Assembly: GCA_964641945.1 (NCBI GenBank)
Contig: CAZXLQ010000002.1
Span: forward strand, 1 to 57,323
DNA length: 57,323 bases
Direction of reading: 5' to 3'
Source of the DNA: JADIYM01 sp964641945
GTDB lineage: Bacteria; Acidobacteriota; Blastocatellia; UBA7656; JADIYM01
The position numbers were made by a program, and so were the translations under genes. A model generated the notes under the pieces. That model had not been told where the DNA came from. It worked only from the letters and a program-made list of their open reading frames with translations, and searched no databases. Of the stretch, positions 42,137 to 52,000 are shown in pieces. Every line of letters begins with the position of its first letter. Position 1 is the first letter of the stretch.

Positions 42137-43464
42137 CGGAGTAGCCTGCCGACGAGTGGCTCGATCATGGCAATGGCCTTCTCGAGGTTCGCCAGCTGTT
42201 CGTAGTAGCCGAGCTCGTAGGTAAAGAGCGTCTTCAGGTCGTCGAGCAGCATCAGGAAGTCGATGCCACCGGTTTCGTACGCGGCGATCCCGGACTCGAG
42301 CGTGAGCGTCGCCTGCGGTATCGTGGCCGTCGCGTAGAGATCCGCGAGCTTCTCGGACGTGAGCGCCATGAGATAGGCGTCCTTGATCTTGAAGAAGAGC
42401 AATGCCTGGGCGCTCTCGAGCCGCTTGCGTTCCGCTGCCATTGCCGAGGAGGCTTCGGCGACTGCCGGACGCTGTCTCTGCCAGAAGTAGAGAGGGAGCT
42501 TCACGCCGAACATCACGCCGTGCATTTCGGGCATGCCGGGCCGGTTGACGTAGGTGTAGGCGACGGACATGTCCGGGTAGAACTGCTTCTCGGCGAGCCG
42601 CAGGGCGAACTGCTCACGGTCGATGCGGCTTCTCTGCTGCCTGAGGATCGGGCTTGCCTGCGCCATTTCGTTGAGCAGATCGAGCGTGAAGTCGATCGGC
42701 CGCCGGACGATGTCCGCCGGCGCACCGAGCGGCGAGTCCGGGTCGCGGTACATCAACACGTTGAGCCGGGCCGCGGCCGACGCCTGGCGCTGCTCGAGCA
42801 TCGTGAGCATCTCGGTCATCCGCGTGACCTCGAGCTGCGCCTTCAGCAAGTCCTGCTGCATGCCCTTGCCGACGGCATACCGAGCCTCGGCGATCTTCGT
42901 CACGCGCTCCATCAGCAGCCGGTTCTTCGTGACGGTCTCGATGGCTTTCGCCAGGTAAGCAAGGTCGAAGTAGACGGCCTTGACGTCGGCGACGACCATT
43001 CGGCGAGACTGCTCGAAGGCCCACCACTCGGCTTCGGCCTCGGAGCCGGCCATCTTGCCCATCAGCGCGAGCTTGCCGGGCCACATGATCTCCTGTGTGA
43101 CGGTCACGATGCGGCCGCTCGACGGGTCGCCGTTCTGGACGTCGAACGGAACGATGCTGCCCATCGAACCGACCTCGAGCATCGGCTCGGGCCAGGCCTT
43201 GGCCTGCGGCACGCGAGCCGTCATGGCGTCGAAGTTGCGCGCCATCGCCGCGATCTCGGGGTTGTGCTCGAGCGCCTCGGCGATGACGTGATCAAGAAGC
43301 AGTTGCGGGGGTGCGTCCGGCGCGGAGCCGGCGCGAGCTTCTGCGCGAGGCGGTGTCGGCGTCGCGGACCCCGTCTCCATTCTTCCCTGCGCGAAAACAC
43401 TGCCGTGGGAAAGAACCACGGTCGCCACTGACACGGCGGTGAGTACTCGGTTCGTTCGGTTCAT
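42133..43464 (-). CDS. TolC-family outer-membrane channel of the cus operon
   Basis: The 443-residue protein has a signal peptide (MNRTNRVLTAVSVATVVLSHG) and the outer-membrane-efflux fold, with LLDHVIAEALEHNPEIAAMA, PQAKAWPEPMLEVGSMGSIV, QEIMWPGKLALMGKM and GMQQDLLKAQLEVTRMTEML. It should be the exit duct for CusB/CusA, although it is not close to classical CusC in length or motifs. GGAAGGAAAA precedes the ATG. The gene leads a nine-gene operon. Two damaged 5' copies lie at 21650-21985 and 23335-23748, so this gene family has been duplicated repeatedly here. Confidence 0.88.
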   Translation of the reverse strand: MNRTNRVLTAVSVATVVLSHGSVFAQGRMETGSATPTPPRAEARAGSAPDAPPQLLLDHVIAEALEHNPEIAAMARNFDAMTARVPQAKAWPEPMLEVGSMGSIVPFDVQNGDPSSGRIVTVTQEIMWPGKLALMGKMAGSEAEAEWWAFEQSRRMVVADVKAVYFDLAYLAKAIETVTKNRLLMERVTKIAEARYAVGKGMQQDLLKAQLEVTRMTEMLTMLEQRQASAAARLNVLMYRDPDSPLGAPADIVRRPIDFTLDLLNEMAQASPILRQQRSRIDREQFALRLAEKQFYPDMSVAYTYVNRPGMPEMHGVMFGVKLPLYFWQRQRPAVAEASSAMAAERKRLESAQALLFFKIKDAYLMALTSEKLADLYATATIPQATLTLESGIAAYETGGIDFLMLLDDLKTLFTYELGYYEQLANLEKAIAMIEPLVGRLLR

Positions 43465-43539
43465 AGGCCGTTTTCCTTCCTGCGAGCCGAGTCGACGTGC
43501 CCACGAGATCACGAATCGACACGCGCGCGAGTTCCTTGA

Positions 43540-43553
43540 GCAATCGCCGTACC
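43540..43553 (-). promoter_or_regulatory. Sigma-54-like promoter of the cus operon
   Basis: The minus strand reads GGTACGGCGATTGC. It differs from the -24/-12 consensus only in the third base of the -24 element. The same 16 bases around it are unchanged in the relic at 21870-21890, while flanking bases vary. The start would be near 43528, about 64 bases before the ATG at 43464. Confidence 0.45.
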
Positions 43554-43713
43554 GCAATTCTGATCCGGCTTCTCGACTGGACTTCGAGCAGTTCGCCAGC
43601 ATCGTGCCTAAAGACCAGGCGCTGCTCCGGGCCGGGCGCAATTGGCGTTGCCTGTTCGACTTCCGCTGCATTCGAGTCCGCAACAGACAGCGTCGGACAG
43701 CAAGAATGCCAGA

Positions 43714-43760
43714 CGAACATAAATACAACTTAAACTCGCAAATCTAAACGCAACATAAAC
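43714..43760. promoter_or_regulatory. CusR-type direct-repeat operator in the divergent cus/cusRS region
   Basis: On the minus strand four half-sites of the type RTTTAKNTT follow each other: GTTTATGTTGC, GTTTAGATTTG, GTTTAAGTTGT and ATTTATGTTCG, spaced 11, 14 and 11 bases. Paired 11-bp direct repeats are the normal target of OmpR-family regulators, and such a regulator is encoded 180 bases away. A CATTCT -10-like element follows the last repeat by five bases. Related sites are at 18623-18644 and 21672-21718. Confidence 0.65.
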
Positions 43761-43939
43761 TTACGAAATAGTCCGCGCCACGGTGAGTCATTCTTCTCAT
43801 CGAGCGAATCGCGAGGTGCGAGGTTGGGCCCGGTTGGCATCACGTGGTGAATTCCAACGTCCGAACTCAACCTGCTGGCGAAACGGCGGTAGACTGGTCG
43901 TCTTCCCAAATTCAGGACACCCGGGATGGACAGGATCGG

Positions 43940-44632
43940 ATGCGAGTTCTCGTTGTCGAAGACCAGAAAAACGTCGCACGCTTTCTCGCAAAGGGTCTGC
44001 GCGAACAGGCCTATGCCGTCGATGTCGCCAGAGATGGCCTGGACGGGTTCGCCATGGCCGATGCCACGCAATACGACATCATCATCCTCGACCTCATGTT
44101 GCCCGGAATCGACGGCTTCGAAGTCTGCCGGCGCCTTCGCGCCCGTGGCTCGGAAACGCCGATCCTGATGCTCACGGCTCGGGACGATCTGAGCTCGAGA
44201 GTCGAGGGCCTCGATACGGGAGCGGATGACTACCTGACGAAGCCGTTCGATTTCGACGAGTTGCTCGCTCGAATGCGCGCCCTGCTGCGCCGAGGGTCTC
44301 GCGAGTACCGGCCGCCGTCGATCTCGGTCTCAGACCTCGAGCTCGATACGACAACGCACGGAGTTCGGCGCGCGGGGCGCGAGATTGCGCTCACCGCGAA
44401 GGAGTTCGCCCTGATCGAATACTTCCTGCGTCATCCTGGACGGCCGATCAGCCGGGTCGAGATCGCAGAGAACGTGTGGGACGAGTCGTTCGATCCGTTT
44501 TCGAACACGATCGAGGTCTACATTGCGCGCCTCCGAAAGAAGATCGACGGAGAGTCTGCCGTGAAGCTCATTCACACCCGACGCGGCGTTGGCTACGTGC
44601 TCGAGCCACGCGGCGAGGCGGAGGAGGCGTGA
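43940..44632 (+). CDS. cusR: OmpR-family response regulator, CusR-like
   Basis: The 230-residue regulator has a receiver domain (phospho-acceptor Asp51 in IIILDLMLPGIDGF, Lys in LTKPFDF) and a winged-helix DNA-binding domain (ALTAKEFALIEYFLRHPGRP, ending RLRKKIDGESAVKLIHTRRG VGYVL). Its sequence is of the CusR/CopR/PcoR kind, which activates copper efflux genes. The ATG at 43940 matches the family's usual N-terminus (MRVLVVEDQ), but the ribosome site is weak. The gene is divergent from the cus operon, with the direct-repeat operator between them. Confidence 0.9.
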   Translation: MRVLVVEDQKNVARFLAKGLREQAYAVDVARDGLDGFAMADATQYDIIILDLMLPGIDGFEVCRRLRARGSETPILMLTARDDLSSRVEGLDTGADDYLTKPFDFDELLARMRALLRRGSREYRPPSISVSDLELDTTTHGVRRAGREIALTAKEFALIEYFLRHPGRPISRVEIAENVWDESFDPFSNTIEVYIARLRKKIDGESAVKLIHTRRGVGYVLEPRGEAEEA

Positions 44633-46167
44633 CGGCGCGTCGCGCCGGTCTCTTCGGCACCATTCGAGCGCGCCTCGTCGCGCTCAGTGTCGGGGTGCTC
44701 GCCGTCTCACTCGCACTCTTCGGCTACTTCTCGTACGCCGTGTTCTCGTACTCGCTCTGGCAACGCCACGACGCGGGACTCGAGGCGACGGTCGACACGG
44801 TTGCAACCGCATTCGAGACGGGCATCAGGGTCGAGAAGGGCGACGAGCTCGAAGCGGCGCACCACATGCTCAACGAGCTGAGGTTCCCGAGCCGCAGGAT
44901 TGGCGTGTACACGCTCGACGGCAAGCCCTTCCCTCGCGAGCGCTCGAAACCCGACGACCCGCACCACGCACACGGACCCGAGGTCGATCTTTCGGAGTCT
45001 GAGATCGTTTCGCTCGTCCGCGAGTACGGCCTCGACGAAAGTCTCGGCAAGGCCGTTTTGCTCACGCGCGAAAAGGAACACGGCGCGGTGCGGATATGCC
45101 TGGAAGGGTTTGGTTCGACGACGGGCAGCAGGTACGTGATCGTGGTGGAGGAATCGAACGCGGACGTTGCGGCGACGATCGCGCTGCTCCGGAATGCGCT
45201 CGCCGTCGCCGTGCCGTTCTTCCTCATCGTTGCGTGTGTGGCCGGCTGGTTTCTCGCCGAGCGCAGCCTCGCACCGATTGCCGCGATGTCGGAGCGCGCC
45301 CGGACGATTGGTGAGACGAATCTCGATGCCAGGCTGCCCGTTGCGAACGAACGAGACGAGCTCGGCGAGCTCGCTCTCGTCTTCAACGAGCTGCTCGACC
45401 GGCTCGAGCGCGCGTTCGGCCAGCTCGAACAGGCCTACGGCCAGATGCGGCAGTTCATCGCCGACGCCTCGCACGAGCTCCGGTCACCGTTGGCGGCGGT
45501 TCGCGGCGAAGTACAGGTTGCGCTCAAGCGTCCCCGCGACGAGGCCGAGTACCGCGAATCGCTCGACGTCATCCACGACGAAGCGAGACACATGTCGAGG
45601 ATCGTGGAGGATCTGTTCATGCTCGCCCGCGCAGACGCCGGCGAGCGTGTGGTCAATCGCGTTCCCCTCTATCTCGACGAGCTCGTCGTCGAGTGCTGTC
45701 GCATCGTTCGACCTTTGGCTGAAGAGCGTGGCGTTGCATTCACGGTGGAGCCGGTCAATGGCGAGATCGAGGTCGTTGGCGACGAGGTGCTCCTGCGCCG
45801 GGCGGTATTGAACCTGCTCGACAACGCCGTGAAATACACGGAGTCAGGCGGGGCGGTCCGCGTCGCCGTGATTCGCGATGATGACGATGTCAGGGTAGAC
45901 GTCTCGGACACAGGCGTCGGGGTACTTCCCGAGGATGTCGAGCGGATTTTCGAGCGCTTCTATCGCGTCGACAAGGCTCGTTCACGCTCGGACGGCGGCG
46001 CTGGCCTCGGGCTCTCGATTGTCCGCTGGGCCGTCGAGGCCCATGGCGGTTCCGTTTCGGTTCAGAGCGAACTCGGCCGCGGCAGTACCTTCTCGATCCG
46101 GTTGCCTGTCGATCCGGCGCCGCGACATGGCCCAACCAAGATCAAGGAGACGATGGCGGACGCGTAG
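44629..46167 (+). CDS. cusS: Sensor histidine kinase, CusS-like
   Basis: The 512-residue kinase has two membrane helices (about 15-42 and 187-209) around a periplasmic sensor of about 145 residues that includes a His-rich loop (DDPHHAHGPEVD) and AAHHM. A HAMP linker, HisKA (DASHELRSPLAAVRGEV, His282) and HATPase (NLLDNAVKYTESGG, DTGVGV, GGAGLGLSIVRWAVEAHGG) follow. The GTG start overlaps the regulator's stop as GTGA, so both are co-translated. It should sense periplasmic Cu(I) or Ag(I) and phosphorylate the upstream regulator. The cluster of His supports copper sensing, but the exact ligands of CusS are not all conserved. Confidence 0.9.
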   Translation: MTARRAGLFGTIRARLVALSVGVLAVSLALFGYFSYAVFSYSLWQRHDAGLEATVDTVATAFETGIRVEKGDELEAAHHMLNELRFPSRRIGVYTLDGKPFPRERSKPDDPHHAHGPEVDLSESEIVSLVREYGLDESLGKAVLLTREKEHGAVRICLEGFGSTTGSRYVIVVEESNADVAATIALLRNALAVAVPFFLIVACVAGWFLAERSLAPIAAMSERARTIGETNLDARLPVANERDELGELALVFNELLDRLERAFGQLEQAYGQMRQFIADASHELRSPLAAVRGEVQVALKRPRDEAEYRESLDVIHDEARHMSRIVEDLFMLARADAGERVVNRVPLYLDELVVECCRIVRPLAEERGVAFTVEPVNGEIEVVGDEVLLRRAVLNLLDNAVKYTESGGAVRVAVIRDDDDVRVDVSDTGVGVLPEDVERIFERFYRVDKARSRSDGGAGLGLSIVRWAVEAHGGSVSVQSELGRGSTFSIRLPVDPAPRHGPTKIKETMADA

Positions 46168-46229
46168 GCGCGGACGGCGCCCAGTCTATCCACGGCGCGT
46201 GTTCGAGAGCAGCGTGCCACTCACGTAAG

Positions 46230-46324
46230 GATCAGAACCGGGAGCGGTAGCGACCGGGTGGTCATCAAAGCTCACCTCGTCCGGCCACACGACGACCCGG
46301 TCGCTACCGCTCCCGGTTCTGATC
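46230..46324. repeat. Perfect 30-bp inverted repeat with 35-bp spacer (REP/BIME-like)
   Basis: Arms 46230-46259 and 46295-46324 are exact reverse complements; the core of each reads CCGGGAGCGGTAGCGACCGG. The element lies between convergent genes (cusS ends at 46167, the next gene ends at 46445), a favoured place for REP elements or bidirectional terminators. It has no T-tract and no transposase gene. Confidence 0.85.
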
Positions 46325-46444
46325 TGGAGACGCGTGGACGGCTCCACCATGCGTGCCTCATTAGGACCGCAACCTTGTCATTGCAGCGAGGATCATCTTC
46401 TTCGACGGAGACTGGAGGAGGGCGCCGCCCTCCCGGTAGAGACG

Positions 46445-46771
46445 TCAGCCGAAACTCGACGGCCGCTTCTCGACCTCCGGTCCCTCGACGTCGATGCCAT
46501 CAATCACGACGCTCGGCGAGCCGTGAAACTTGAGGCGCTCCGACGCCGCGAGACTGCGCACGACAACGACGCGAATTCTCACCTTCCGGTCGAGTTCGCG
46601 CCCGCATTCTTTGACGGTCGCGACCGCGTCCTTCCACGCTCCGCATTCACCCGACCTGTAGACGACGACGTCGACCGGCCCGGTGCGGGGTCCAGGTCCG
46701 GATCCGACGTCGGCACCCGCCGGCAACGGATCGGCGCCAGAGGCCCCGGCAGAGAACAGAACAAGGAACAT
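46445..46771 (-). CDS. Thioredoxin-fold-like exported protein, possibly truncated
   Basis: A 108-residue frame with a signal-like start (MFLVLFSAGASGADPLPAG) and the body VDVVVYRSGECGAWKDAVAT, VRIRVVVVRSLAASERLKFH and GSPSVVIDGIDVEGPEVEKR. The last part resembles the cis-Pro region of thioredoxin-like proteins (GSPTV..DG). The usual CxxC is reduced to GECGAW with one Cys, and the C-terminus stops early. The ribosome site is weak. It may be a decayed member of the family. Confidence 0.5.
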   Translation of the reverse strand: MFLVLFSAGASGADPLPAGADVGSGPGPRTGPVDVVVYRSGECGAWKDAVATVKECGRELDRKVRIRVVVVRSLAASERLKFHGSPSVVIDGIDVEGPEVEKRPSSFG

Positions 46772-47042
46772 CCCAAGTCTCGCACCGCGCTTAGCCCACG
46801 AATCGTGAGCACATCCGCCGCCGCTTCCGGTGTCTAGTTGCGGACGACGCGAGGTCCACTGCGTCAAAGTCTCGCTCTGGGCGTGGTCTGGCACGATTTG
46901 TTTTCTCCGTGTCACGAGGTGGAACTGCAGAAGCTACCATCCGTAGCAGCGCTGTCCATAGGTCTCCGAAGTTTGCCGGGCGCATGATCCCGCTCGATTG
47001 TTCGAGAAGGATCACCGTGCTACCGTTTTCGCGTTGGAATCC

Positions 47043-47447
47043 ATGACTACCTGTTCCCCACGTTCTGAATGGTCTCGTGCGACTCTGCACGGCTGGCTCG
47101 CAATCGTCTTGCTCGTGATTGCGGTCGTCGATCTCGGCACGACCCTTCCATGCTGCGCCGAGGACTTCGGACTCCCGGTATGCGCCGCTGACTCGGGAAG
47201 CCCGATCGCAGCCGGACGTGGATTCGAGCAGGCGCACGAGCAAGAGTGTCTGCCGTCCTCGGACGAGAGGTCGACGGATCATCCTGTCACCGATTCGGAT
47301 GGCTGCTTCTGTTGCGCGCTCGGAACGCTTGCCATACTGCCGGCCGCCGAACAGCCTTCCGAATTCAAGCCGGCACTCGAGCCTCGTGCCGTGACTCTCC
47401 CGACTTCGCCGCCGAGCAGTCCTTTCCGACCTCCGCGAATCGCCTGA
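47043..47447 (+). CDS. Small Cys-rich membrane/periplasmic protein upstream of RND system 3
   Basis: The 134-residue protein has one N-terminal helix (LHGWLAIVLLVIAVVDLGTT) and then cysteines in PCCAEDFGLPVCA, EC, and the strong motif DGCFCCALG. Its tail is Pro-rich. Small proteins with a CFCC motif often accompany metal RND genes, and none has an established function. It lies about 200 nt before the adaptor gene in the same direction and may be the first gene of that operon. The ribosome site is not evident, so the start is uncertain. Confidence 0.5.
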   Translation: MTTCSPRSEWSRATLHGWLAIVLLVIAVVDLGTTLPCCAEDFGLPVCAADSGSPIAAGRGFEQAHEQECLPSSDERSTDHPVTDSDGCFCCALGTLAILPAAEQPSEFKPALEPRAVTLPTSPPSSPFRPPRIA

Positions 47448-47647
47448 CCTGAACGCGCCGTTTCGTCGGCGCCCGTGAATCGGAACCGAGACCGGTGCCG
47501 ATTCTCGTGTCGGTTGCCGGCCTGTCCTCGCGAACGGGCCGTCCGACCGTGTTTCCACGCATTTCCGGAAAGGCGATCCCATGCTCCGATATTTCAATGG
47601 CGTACACGCGCCAGCCGGGAAGCTTCGCGTCAGAAAGGATGAAACCC

Positions 47648-49096
47648 ATGACCGATAAGACCATCCCCAGGGAGGAACGAACTTCGGCTGGTCCTGCAAA
47701 CGACGGGGTCACGGATGTGGCCGTCCCGGGTCCGAACCGCCGCCGGCTCATCGGCATCGCCGCCGCAGTCGCGCTCGTCGTGTTTGTCGCCCTCTTCGCC
47801 TTCTGGCCCCGCGGGAAGACGACCGTCTCGGTGCGCGAGACGCCGCCCGTGCTCGAAGGCCACGAGGAGGGCGGCGAGCATACCGACGAGCACAGCCAGG
47901 AAGGCGTCATCGAGCTCGAGGACGGGACTGCCGAACTGATGGGCGTCGAGACCGAGGAGGCCGTGGAGGCCGGCATCGACGAGACGATCGCGACGACGGG
48001 CCGGGTGCTCGTCGCGCCGAACGCGCAGGCCATCGTCGGCGCGAAGGTCTCTGGCCGCGTCGTTCGTGTCTCGGCCGAGCCGGGGCAGGCAGTCCGTGCC
48101 GGGCAAACGCTCGTCGTCGTCGACAGCCCCGAAGTTGCCGAGTTGCGAGGTCAGCTCGCCGAGGCGCGGGCTCGCGTATCGATCGCGGAGGCGGCCGTCG
48201 CGCGTGTCGGAAAAGCCGAATCGCGGTCGGCGGCCATCCAGGCGAAGAACCGCCTGGATCTCGCCGAAACCACGGTCAACCGCAAGCGGCGACTCGTCGA
48301 GATCGGCGCCGTCGCGCGCAGCGAGCTCGAGGCGGCCGAAGCCGAGTTCCGCAACGCGAAGGCCGAATACGACTTCCAGTCCAACGTCCAGGTCGCCCGT
48401 GAGCAGTCCGAAGCGAAGGGAGAAGCCGAAGCCGTGCGCGCCACGGCCGCCCGGCTCGCCGACCAGCTTTCGGCCCTCGGCGCCTCTCCGAATGCGAAGG
48501 GTGGCCAGATCGCGCTCTCGTCGCCCGTTTCCGGCACCGTCATTGATGTGCAGGTCGTGGTCGGCGAGGCCGTGACCCCCGACAAGGCGTTGCTCACGGT
48601 GATGAACCTCTCGAATGTGATCGTCGAGGCACAGCTCCCCGAGTCGCAGGCGGCTCGGATCGGCCGTGGACGGCGCCTCGTGGCGCGCGTGCCCGGCGTA
48701 CCCGACGGCGTCTTCGAGGGGACGGTCGAGTCGATTGGCCAGATGGTCGATCCTGCGAAGCGCACGGTCCCCGTGAGGGCCCGAGTCACGAACACCCGGT
48801 CCCTGCTTCGGCACGAGATGGGTGTCGAGGTGCAGATCGCGTCCGGCGAGCGAAAGCAGGCGGTCACCGTCGCGGTGACGGCGCTCGTCGACGAGGAGGG
48901 GCTCAAGGTCGTGTACGTCAAGGAAGGCGAGCGCTACGAGCGTCGCGTCGTGACCGTCGGTGCGATCAGCTACGACCGCGCCGAGATCCTCTCAGGCGTC
49001 GAGACGGGCGAAGACGTCGTCTCGAAGGGCGCCTATCAGCTTGCCAACGCCCGCAAGGGAGGCGGCGAGGAGGGAGGGCACGACGATGACCACTGA
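47648..49096 (+). CDS. Membrane-fusion adaptor of RND system 3 (CzcB-like)
   Basis: The 482-residue adaptor has an N-terminal membrane anchor (RRRLIGIAAAVALVVFVALF), a Glu/His segment (GHEEGGEHTDEHSQEG), lipoyl halves (NAQAIVGAKVSGRVVRVSAE and GQIALSSPVSGTVIDVQVVV), a long helical hairpin, and barrel and membrane-proximal parts (EGTVESIGQMVDPAKRTVPV). The C-terminus ends GGHDDDH. The ATG at 47648 is preferred because AAAGGA lies about 8 nt upstream; another ATG three codons earlier is closer to it. It overlaps the pump gene by 11 nt. Zn/Co/Cd or Ni efflux is the usual role of this subfamily, but no metal can be fixed here. Confidence 0.88.
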   Translation: MTDKTIPREERTSAGPANDGVTDVAVPGPNRRRLIGIAAAVALVVFVALFAFWPRGKTTVSVRETPPVLEGHEEGGEHTDEHSQEGVIELEDGTAELMGVETEEAVEAGIDETIATTGRVLVAPNAQAIVGAKVSGRVVRVSAEPGQAVRAGQTLVVVDSPEVAELRGQLAEARARVSIAEAAVARVGKAESRSAAIQAKNRLDLAETTVNRKRRLVEIGAVARSELEAAEAEFRNAKAEYDFQSNVQVAREQSEAKGEAEAVRATAARLADQLSALGASPNAKGGQIALSSPVSGTVIDVQVVVGEAVTPDKALLTVMNLSNVIVEAQLPESQAARIGRGRRLVARVPGVPDGVFEGTVESIGQMVDPAKRTVPVRARVTNTRSLLRHEMGVEVQIASGERKQAVTVAVTALVDEEGLKVVYVKEGERYERRVVTVGAISYDRAEILSGVETGEDVVSKGAYQLANARKGGGEEGGHDDDH

Positions 49097-52000
49097 CGCG
49101 CGGCGTTCTGGACTGCTCAACCTTGTCATCGAGACGTCGATCCGAAATCGGCTGATGGTCGCCTTCTCGATCGTGCTCGCCACTGCACTCGGCGTTCTCG
49201 CGTATCGAGCGCTCGAGACGGACCTGTTTCCCGACCTCTCCTCGCCCGTGATCACGGTGATCGTCGAGAACCCGGGACTCGCGGCCCAGGAGGGTGAAAC
49301 ACTCGTCGCGCGGCCCCTCGAGTCTGCATTCCGCAGCCTGCCGAACGTCGTGCGGGTGCGAAGCGAGTCGGAGGTGGGCGTCGTCACGGTTCGCACCGAG
49401 TTTCGGTTCGGCACCGATTACTACCTCGCGCGCCAGCTTCTCGCGGAGCGTCTGGCGACGGCGGCGAGGAACTTCCCGGACGGTACGGAGCCGCCGGTTC
49501 TCTCATCGGCGGCCTCCCGCCTCGGTGAGGTGATGCAGTTCTACGTCGCCCGAGAGCACGAGGAGTCAGGCGCGAAGACGCCGCTCGAGCTCACGGCACG
49601 CCCACACGACGATCGTGGCGACGAGGCCGGTGCCGAGAAGGCGCACCGCGACGAAGGCGGCGCGCCCTCCGTGGAACAGGGCGAGCACGCCGGCGACGAA
49701 CATGACGACGACAAACAGATCGGCCAAGCGGACGAGGACCTTCGCGACGCGGACTCCGGCCCGAACGCCTCACCCGCGGCGCCGGCCGGCCCGCCAGTCG
49801 ACCCGACCGCTCTCGAACGCGCGGCAGCCGAGTCGGCGGCCAACAAGGAGCTCAAGGAGACCGCCGACTACCTGATCCGGTACAAGCTCCAGACCGTCCC
49901 CGGCATCATTCGCATCACGTCGCACGGAGGCGAGCGCCGCCAGTACGAGGTCACGCTCAACCCGGAGCGAATGCGCTCGTACGATGTCTCGCTCGACGAA
50001 GTGGTCAAGGCACTCGCAGAGTCGAACGAGAACTTCTCGGGTGGATTCATCACCAGAACTGCGACCGAGATGGACGTGCGCGGGCTCGGACGTATCACCT
50101 CGCTCGAGGACGTCGGCCAGGTGGTCGTCGCCGTTCGCGACAACGTGCCCGTGCTCGTGCGCGACGTCGCCGACGTGCGCGACGGATCCGCCATCCGGCG
50201 GGGCATTGCCCGCGTCGACGGCAAGGAAGCCGTCGTCATGACGGTCGCCAAGCAGTTCGGCTCCGATACCCTGACGGTCGTCGGGAGCGCGAAGAAGGCC
50301 CTCCGCGAGCTCGAGCCGTATCTGCCGGCGGGTGTCACGACTCACGTGATGTTCGACCAATCGGAACTGATCGGTGTCGCGACCACGACACTCGAAGAGG
50401 CGCTCCTCGTCGGCGGTGTCGCCGTCGTGCTCGTCATCTTTCTCTTCCTCGGGAATGTGCGTTCGACGCTCGTCGCGGCCGTGACGATCCCGGTGGCGGT
50501 CGTGATCAGCTTCGTTTTCCTGAGGCTTGCGGGGGTTTCGCTCAACATCATGTCGCTCGGGGGCCTGGCTGTCGGGCTCGGCATCATGGTCGACGCGGCG
50601 ATCGTCGACACCGAGAACATCTTCCGCCACCTCAGGGCGCGCCCCGACGAGCCGCTCGCTGCCACACTTCGCGGCGCAAGCGAGGTCCGGCGCCCGGCTG
50701 CCTACTCGACCGCGATCATCATCGCGGTCTTCCTTCCGCTGCTGTTCCTGTCCGGGCTCGAGGGGAAGATCCTCGCGCCGTTCGCGATCACGGTCGTCGT
50801 CCTCATGGCCGTGGGCCTCGCGCTTTCGCTCACGCTCACGCCGGCGCTCTGCTACACGCTCCTGCGGAAGGTGGCGCCGAAGCTCGACGAGGAGAGCTGG
50901 CTTGCGAGGCAATGCGAGAAGGTCTACGAACCGGTCCTTCGGGCGTCGCTCAGGCGGCCGCTCGTCGCCGTCGCGAGCGCGCTCGGAATCTTCGTCCTCT
51001 CGCTCGTGAGCTTGCCGTTTCTCGGTACCGAACTGCTCCCGAAGATGGACGAAGGCGCGATCCTCGTCTCGATGAATACGCCCTCGGGCACGTCGCTTGG
51101 AGAGACGGATCGGGTCGCGTCGCAGGTGACGCGAATCCTCGAAGGCGGGCCCGACATCGCTGCCGTCATCCAGCCGGCCGGCCGGGCCGAAGGCTCAGAG
51201 GACCCGATGCCGGTCACAAATTCGGAGGTCTTCCTTCAGCTCGTCGAGCGCGAAAAGCGCGAGCACACGATTCCGGAGATCGAATCGTGGGTCCGCGAGC
51301 GGCTCGAGGCGATCCCGGGCGTCTCGGCCGAGATCACGACACCGCTGCAGATGCGCATCGACGAATCGATCTCGGGGACGTCGGCCGCGCTCGCCGTCAA
51401 GGTCTTCGGCGGCGACCTCGAGACCCTCGCCGCGAAGGGCGCCGAGGTCAAGGAGATCGTCGAGAAGGTGCCCGGCGTCGTCGACGTCAAGCTCGAGCAG
51501 CTCGAGGGCATTCCGCAAGCCATTATTGCTGTCGACCGCGCGCGAGCGGCACGTTACGGCCTGAACCCCGGCGACGTGGGCCATTCGGTCGAGGCTCTGC
51601 TCGGAGGACTCGAAGTGACGACCGTGCTCATGGACCAGCTCAAGGAGTACCCGGTCGTCGTGCGGCTGCCAGTGCAGTCGCGCGACGATCCGGCGAAGCT
51701 CGCCGGTCTGATGATCGATACGCCGACCGGCGCCAGGGTGCCGCTCTCGGACATTGCCGACGTGCGCATTCAGCGCGGTCCCGCGACGATCAAGCGCGAG
51801 GACCAGGTCCGTCGGATTCAGGTGACGATGAACGTCGAGGGGCGCGATATCGGTTCGGTCGTCGGCGACATCGAAAAGGGGCTCGCTGGACTGAGACTTC
51901 CGCCCGGGTACTTCGTGAGCTACGGCGGCGGGTACGAGCGACAGCAGGAGCTGGCAGGCCAGCTTCTGGCCGTCTTCGCCGTTTCGGCTCTTCTCGTTTT

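Noticed and set aside
43292..43720. Long minus-strand frame upstream of the cus TolC gene
   Set aside because: Its ATG lies inside the direct-repeat operator, and the equivalent frame in the relic copy stops after three codons.
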